From positions 1 through 9,144 of the forward strand of contig JBHIER010000104.1 of the NCBI GenBank assembly GCA_046760705.1: a DNA stretch of 9,144 nucleotides, read 5' to 3'. The position numbers and the translations under genes are program-made. The stretch comes from JBHIER01 sp046760705 [NCBI: bacterium] (GTDB lineage Bacteria; JBHIER01; G020348925). This document shows, piece by piece, positions 6,239-9,144 of this stretch. The first letter of the stretch is position 1. The number at the start of each line of letters is the position of its first letter. Under the pieces are notes generated by a model. The model did not search any database. It saw only the letters and a program-made list of their open reading frames with translations, and was not told the origin of the DNA.

Positions 6239-6697
6239 TTGGCGGAAATGAACCCAGCAGAGGAATCTGTAACCCGTCGCAGATTTTTAGATTATGTCAT
6301 CGGGGGACTTTTTCTGCTGACAGGCTTGGGAGTTTTGGCTCCCGTTGTCTCCTTCCTCCGACCTCCGAGAAGGAGAACCGGAGCCGCCGGCTCTGAAAGA
6401 GTGGAGGTGGCTCCTCTCTCGGAGTTGCAGGTCGGAGCGGCAAAGGCGATCCAATACCAGGGAAAAAATGTGTTGGTCATCCACTCCAAAAGGGGAGTGA
6501 CTGCCCTCGATATGAAGTGCACCCACCTTGGTTGCATGATCGAATGGCTGCCGGATAAGGAGGTCGTATATTGTCCCTGCCACGGGGCGTTTTTTGATCC
6601 GCAGGGAAATGTCCTCTCCGGACCTCCTCCCAGGCCTCAACCAAACTTTAAGGTCGAGATTGCCGGTGAGATCATTTATGTAACGGGAGAGGCTTAA
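6239..6697 (+). CDS. Rieske [2Fe-2S] protein of a cytochrome bc-type complex (low-potential variant)
   Basis: The protein takes one electron from quinol at the Qo site of cytochrome b and passes it to a cytochrome c. It has 152 residues and starts at TTG (see the ribosome site at 6225). TRRRFLDY at residues 12-19, followed by a hydrophobic helix (20-40), looks like a Tat-type signal anchor, as is usual for Rieske proteins; a short Arg/Pro/Gly-rich hinge follows. Cluster ligands are Cys94 and His96 in CTHLGC and Cys112 and His115 in CPCHG; Cys99 and Cys114 can form the usual disulfide. After CPCHG come Ala117, Phe118, Phe119, so the Ser and Tyr whose hydroxyls raise the potential in high-potential Rieske proteins are both absent. 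The conserved SGPPPRP loop is present (127-133). The gene stops 2 nt before the cytochrome b gene. The size and the b6f-like neighbours suggest the petC/qcrA type. Confidence 0.96.
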   Translation: MAEMNPAEESVTRRRFLDYVIGGLFLLTGLGVLAPVVSFLRPPRRRTGAAGSERVEVAPLSELQVGAAKAIQYQGKNVLVIHSKRGVTALDMKCTHLGCMIEWLPDKEVVYCPCHGAFFDPQGNVLSGPPPRPQPNFKVEIAGEIIYVTGEA

Positions 6698-6699
6698 AA

Positions 6700-7416
6700 A
6701 TGAATCTGTGGTCGAAGATAGCCGGCTGGATTGAAGAACGAATAGATGTTAAATCTATCATCAACTTCTTGCCCATCATTTATGGCGAACTGGACAAACG
6801 ATTGGAGCTTAAGGAGGCTCTGGGAAAAGCTCTGAAGAAGCCGGTGCCCAAGCACGTCAATCTATTCCACTGCTTTGGCGGGATCACATTTCTGCTTTTT
6901 GTCATCGAGATCATCACCGGGGTTTTATTGGCTCTGTATTACAAACCATCTCCCGAAGAGGCTTTTGCCAGTGTAAAATTTATCACCAACGAAGTCACCT
7001 TCGGCTGGTTGATCCGGCAGGTGCACGCCTGGGGTGCTCAACTGATGATTCTCATGGTTATTTTACACATGCTGCGGGTCTTTTTTCAGGGAGCCTACAA
7101 ATCACCGCGGGAGTTGAACTGGATCGTGGGCGTTCTGCTTCTTTTTGTGACTCTGACTTTCGGTTTTACCGGCTATCTACTGCCCTGGGATCAGCTCTCC
7201 TTTTGGGGAACGACGGTCGGCACTGAGGTGGCGGGAGGGGTTCCCCTCATCGGAAATTTTATTCTCATCCTGTTGCGAGGGGGTGAGAATGTGACCGAAG
7301 ATACGCTGACCCGGTTCTATGCCCTGCACGTGCTGGTCTTACCGTGGATAACCGCCGGCCTCTTGGCTTTACATTTTATTATGGTCCGACGGCAGGGTAT
7401 TGCTGGCCCATTATGA
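6700..7416 (+). CDS. petB: Cytochrome b, N-terminal part (cytochrome b6-like)
   Basis: This quinol-oxidising inner-membrane subunit binds two b hemes. The 238-residue protein has four helices (about 59-81, 109-130, 141-161, 207-229). Heme ligand pairs are His109/His123 and His210/His225: 13 residues between the first two and 14 between the second two, which is the b6 rather than the bc1 spacing. HVNLFHCFGGIT places Cys58 where cytochrome b6 has the Cys that carries heme c(i). Other b6 signatures are FGWLIRQVHAWGA, SPRELNWI.GV, GFTGYLLPWDQ, LTRFYALHVLVLPW and the end RRQGIAGPL, which ends like chloroplast b6. The N-terminus is about 20 residues longer than plant b6. ATG 6700 has GGGAGAGG at 6685-6692. 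The complex is split into b6 and subunit IV by design, so the stop is not a frameshift. The symbol is by similarity; qcrB would be equally fair. Confidence 0.95.
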   Translation: MNLWSKIAGWIEERIDVKSIINFLPIIYGELDKRLELKEALGKALKKPVPKHVNLFHCFGGITFLLFVIEIITGVLLALYYKPSPEEAFASVKFITNEVTFGWLIRQVHAWGAQLMILMVILHMLRVFFQGAYKSPRELNWIVGVLLLFVTLTFGFTGYLLPWDQLSFWGTTVGTEVAGGVPLIGNFILILLRGGENVTEDTLTRFYALHVLVLPWITAGLLALHFIMVRRQGIAGPL

Positions 7417-7442
7417 TCTGAGAATTCTGGAGGCCTTATCTT

Positions 7443-7940
7443 ATGGAGGAACAGGAAAAATTGGCTGATAAAGGGAAAAACCAGAAATTGAATGAAGAAG
7501 GGATTCCCTTTTTCCCCAACCATATTCTTAAAGAGATCATCGTCATATACCTCGTTATGGGGGTCCTCCTCAGCTTATCGGTGCTGTGGCCTTTTTCGTT
7601 GCACGAGAAAGCCAATCCATTCTCTACCCCCGAAGGGATTAAACCGGAGTGGTACTTTCTGGCCGTCTATCAGGTTCTTAAATACATTCCCAAGGGCATC
7701 GGCATAGTTGGGATGGGTATTTTTGCTCTCCTTCTGATCCTCTGGCCATTCATTGACAAGACTCCAGGACAACCCGGAAGGAGGGGGCGATTGGTGATTG
7801 TCCTGGGTGCCGTGCTCATCGTCCTGTGGCTCTTTTTTACGGGCCTGGGCTACCTGTCGGAGTCAACCAGAACAATCTTTGGTCAAAAGTATGAATTTGA
7901 TATCAGAGGTGTGCCGCACAAGGTGAGGGAACCTGAATGA
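7443..7940 (+). CDS. petD: Cytochrome b, C-terminal part (subunit IV-like)
   Basis: The 165-residue protein completes the cytochrome b core. It has three hydrophobic helices (about 30-50, 88-104, 116-136), as subunit IV does. The Qo-site motif PEWY is at residues 68-71, in the context NPFSTPEGIKPEWYFLAVYQVLKYIP, which matches subunit IV and cytochrome b C-terminal domains. A charged N-terminal 20 residues precedes GIPFFPNHILKE, the usual entry to helix E. ATG 7443 has GGAGG at 7429-7433. The gene lies 26 nt after the b6-like gene and overlaps the following cytochrome gene by 4 nt (ATGA), which points to one transcript and coupled translation. The C-terminal tail (about 140-165) is soluble and somewhat longer than in plant subunit IV. 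Confidence 0.94.
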   Translation: MEEQEKLADKGKNQKLNEEGIPFFPNHILKEIIVIYLVMGVLLSLSVLWPFSLHEKANPFSTPEGIKPEWYFLAVYQVLKYIPKGIGIVGMGIFALLLILWPFIDKTPGQPGRRGRLVIVLGAVLIVLWLFFTGLGYLSESTRTIFGQKYEFDIRGVPHKVREPE

Positions 7941-9144
7941 GAAAAAACGTTGTCCTTGAACACATTGTGCTGGGTATTTTTTTTGTCGCCCCAATACTTT
8001 TTCGGACGGGGGTCGCTCAAGAGCAGCAGCCATCCTCTTGTATCGAATGCCATGAAGACGTCAAAGAAGAGTTTGAGACGAGCATTCATAGCCACATAGG
8101 TATCCAGTGTGTGGACTGCCACGGTGGTAATCCCGGGGATTTGGATCCGGACCGATCCATGGCCAGGTCTGCAGGCTTCAGAGGGGATTACCAGGATGAC
8201 CAGCCTCCTTTTACGAAAAGGGAGACGGTAGAGATGTGTGCCTCCTGTCATGCCGATCGGAAAAGGATGAAACCTTTCGGCATCCCCACCGATCAGTTTG
8301 ACCAGTACAAAACCAGCCAACATGGCATGGCCTTATACAGAAAGGGAGACGAGCATGTGGCTGCGTGCATCGATTGCCACGGCAACCATGACATCCTTCC
8401 GCCCAGCGATCCTAAAAGTAGAGTTTATCTTCTCAATATACCGCAGATGTGTGCCAATTGTCATTCAGATGAGGCTTTGATGAAGCTATACGACCTGTCC
8501 ACAGATAGTTATCAGAAATATATTGGTAGCGTTCATGGTGTGGCCCTCCTGGAGCGCGGAGAACGGGGAGCACCCGAATGCGCTCGGTGTCACGGGGCCC
8601 ACGGGGCTATGCCTCCCGGAGTGACCGAGGTGAGCAGCGTGTGCGGGCAGTGTCATCGGAATACCAGAGACTACTTCAATCGGAGTCCCCACAAAAAGGC
8701 TATGGATGAGAAGCTCATAAAGGAATGTGTCTCCTGCCATAACCACCATGCCATCTCCGCCTCGTCCCAGGGGATGTTCGATACCATCTGCATAAAATGC
8801 CACGAAGAGGGGACGTGGGCCTACGAGCATGGTCAGAAGATCAAAGCGATACTTGTGGAGGCAGAGGGGCGTGTTGCGGATGTCTTGAAGGACATGGAGA
8901 GAGCAGAGGTCCGAGGCATCGATATCGACACCGAGAAGGGGATCTTGGAAGAGGCGAAGACGAACCTCATTCAGGCTCTTCCTGTTCAACATACTCTTTC
9001 AGTCATCGAGGTGGAGAGATATACCACGAAAGCGAAGTCCGTGGCCCAGGAGGTCGATTCACGTATTCAGGCCATTTTCTCATCCCAGCGACGGCGCAGA
9101 TGGGCTCTGGGAGGAGTTTGGGTATTTATTCTCTTCACAGTTTT
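7937..9144 (+). CDS. Nonaheme c-type cytochrome with C-terminal membrane segment, 3' end missing
   Basis: The frame opens at ATG 7937 inside the stop of the subunit IV gene and stays open to the window end (402 complete codons). Residues 1-27 form a signal peptide (RKNV, hydrophobic core, TGVA before QEQ). Nine CxxCH motifs lie at residues 35, 58, 101, 144, 172, 215, 236, 264 and 285. A repeated pattern, S-x-H-x(8-17)-CxxCHxxH (SIHSH 49, SQHGM 128, SVHGV 198, SPHKK 250), alternates with hemes in an (M/V/I)CxxCH context. After residue 295 there is a heme-free, charged, probably helical stretch to about 384. Four Arg then lead into a hydrophobic segment starting at 389, likely a membrane anchor with its start on the cytoplasmic or periplasmic side undecided. 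By position it takes the place of cytochrome f/c1 as electron acceptor of the Rieske/b complex. The pattern resembles NapC/NirT- or c554-like multiheme proteins only loosely; a catalytic role is not excluded. Confidence 0.93.
   Translation, partial: MRKNVVLEHIVLGIFFVAPILFRTGVAQEQQPSSCIECHEDVKEEFETSIHSHIGIQCVDCHGGNPGDLDPDRSMARSAGFRGDYQDDQPPFTKRETVEMCASCHADRKRMKPFGIPTDQFDQYKTSQHGMALYRKGDEHVAACIDCHGNHDILPPSDPKSRVYLLNIPQMCANCHSDEALMKLYDLSTDSYQKYIGSVHGVALLERGERGAPECARCHGAHGAMPPGVTEVSSVCGQCHRNTRDYFNRSPHKKAMDEKLIKECVSCHNHHAISASSQGMFDTICIKCHEEGTWAYEHGQKIKAILVEAEGRVADVLKDMERAEVRGIDIDTEKGILEEAKTNLIQALPVQHTLSVIEVERYTTKAKSVAQEVDSRIQAIFSSQRRRRWALGGVWVFILFTV

Noticed and set aside
6248-6250. ATG 6248 as start of the Rieske protein
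   Set aside because: It is 17 nt from the strong GGAGGT, whereas TTG 6239 is 8 nt away; it would change only three residues.
7414-7443. Frameshift or premature stop splitting a single cytochrome b gene
   Set aside because: The split falls where b6 and subunit IV are normally separate, the first part ends in RRQGIAGPL like chloroplast b6, and the second has its own ribosome site.
7883-8323. Open frame of 146 codons on the - strand
   Set aside because: It is antisense to the nonaheme cytochrome, which continues unbroken with nine CxxCH motifs on the + strand.

Overview
The window reads as about 9.1 kb of chromosome from a diderm (Gram-negative-type) bacterium with an anaerobic, multiheme-cytochrome-rich respiratory style. 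The evidence is an outer-membrane beta-barrel gene, a lipoprotein signal, signal peptides, and 36 c-type heme attachment motifs in three proteins. System II cytochrome c maturation together with CxxxxCH...CxxCH cytochromes recalls Desulfuromonadota (Geobacter-like) and some uncultured phyla, but nothing visible fixes the taxon. All genes are on the + strand.

Block 1 (2-5895) is a tightly packed probable operon. It holds the C-terminal 362 residues of an outer-membrane beta-barrel protein, then a 14-heme secreted cytochrome c, a 13-heme lipoprotein cytochrome c (10 CxxCH and 3 CxxxxCH motifs, with an internal duplication), ResB/Ccs1 and CcsA. Gaps are 4 nt or less, and the last three junctions overlap by 11, 17 and 4 nt. 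Barrel plus periplasmic multiheme plus lipoprotein multiheme is the layout of porin-cytochrome conduits that carry electrons across the outer membrane. CcsA and ResB are the two parts of the heme-attachment machine that these cytochromes need.

The only long non-coding stretch (5896-6238) holds a small GC-rich hairpin and an unusual array of short 8-bp-period units. ATCAG-type units fill the left half and the inverted CTGAT-type units the right half, so the transcript could fold into a long imperfect hairpin. An AT-rich segment with a weak promoter candidate precedes the next gene.

Block 2 (6239-9144, continuing past the window) encodes a Rieske/cytochrome b complex of the b6f kind: a Rieske protein (TTG start), cytochrome b6-like and subunit IV-like proteins, and in the place of cytochrome f/c1 a nine-heme cytochrome c with a C-terminal membrane segment that runs off the window. 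The Rieske protein lacks both the Ser and the Tyr that raise the cluster potential in the high-potential family. The cytochrome b has b6-type histidine spacing and the Cys that carries heme c(i).

Together the genes suggest a path from a (probably low-potential) quinol through the Rieske/b complex and the nonaheme cytochrome to the 14-heme protein, and then through a barrel-lipoprotein conduit to the outside, or the reverse. That path is inference from gene order. The individual protein calls are mostly firm.
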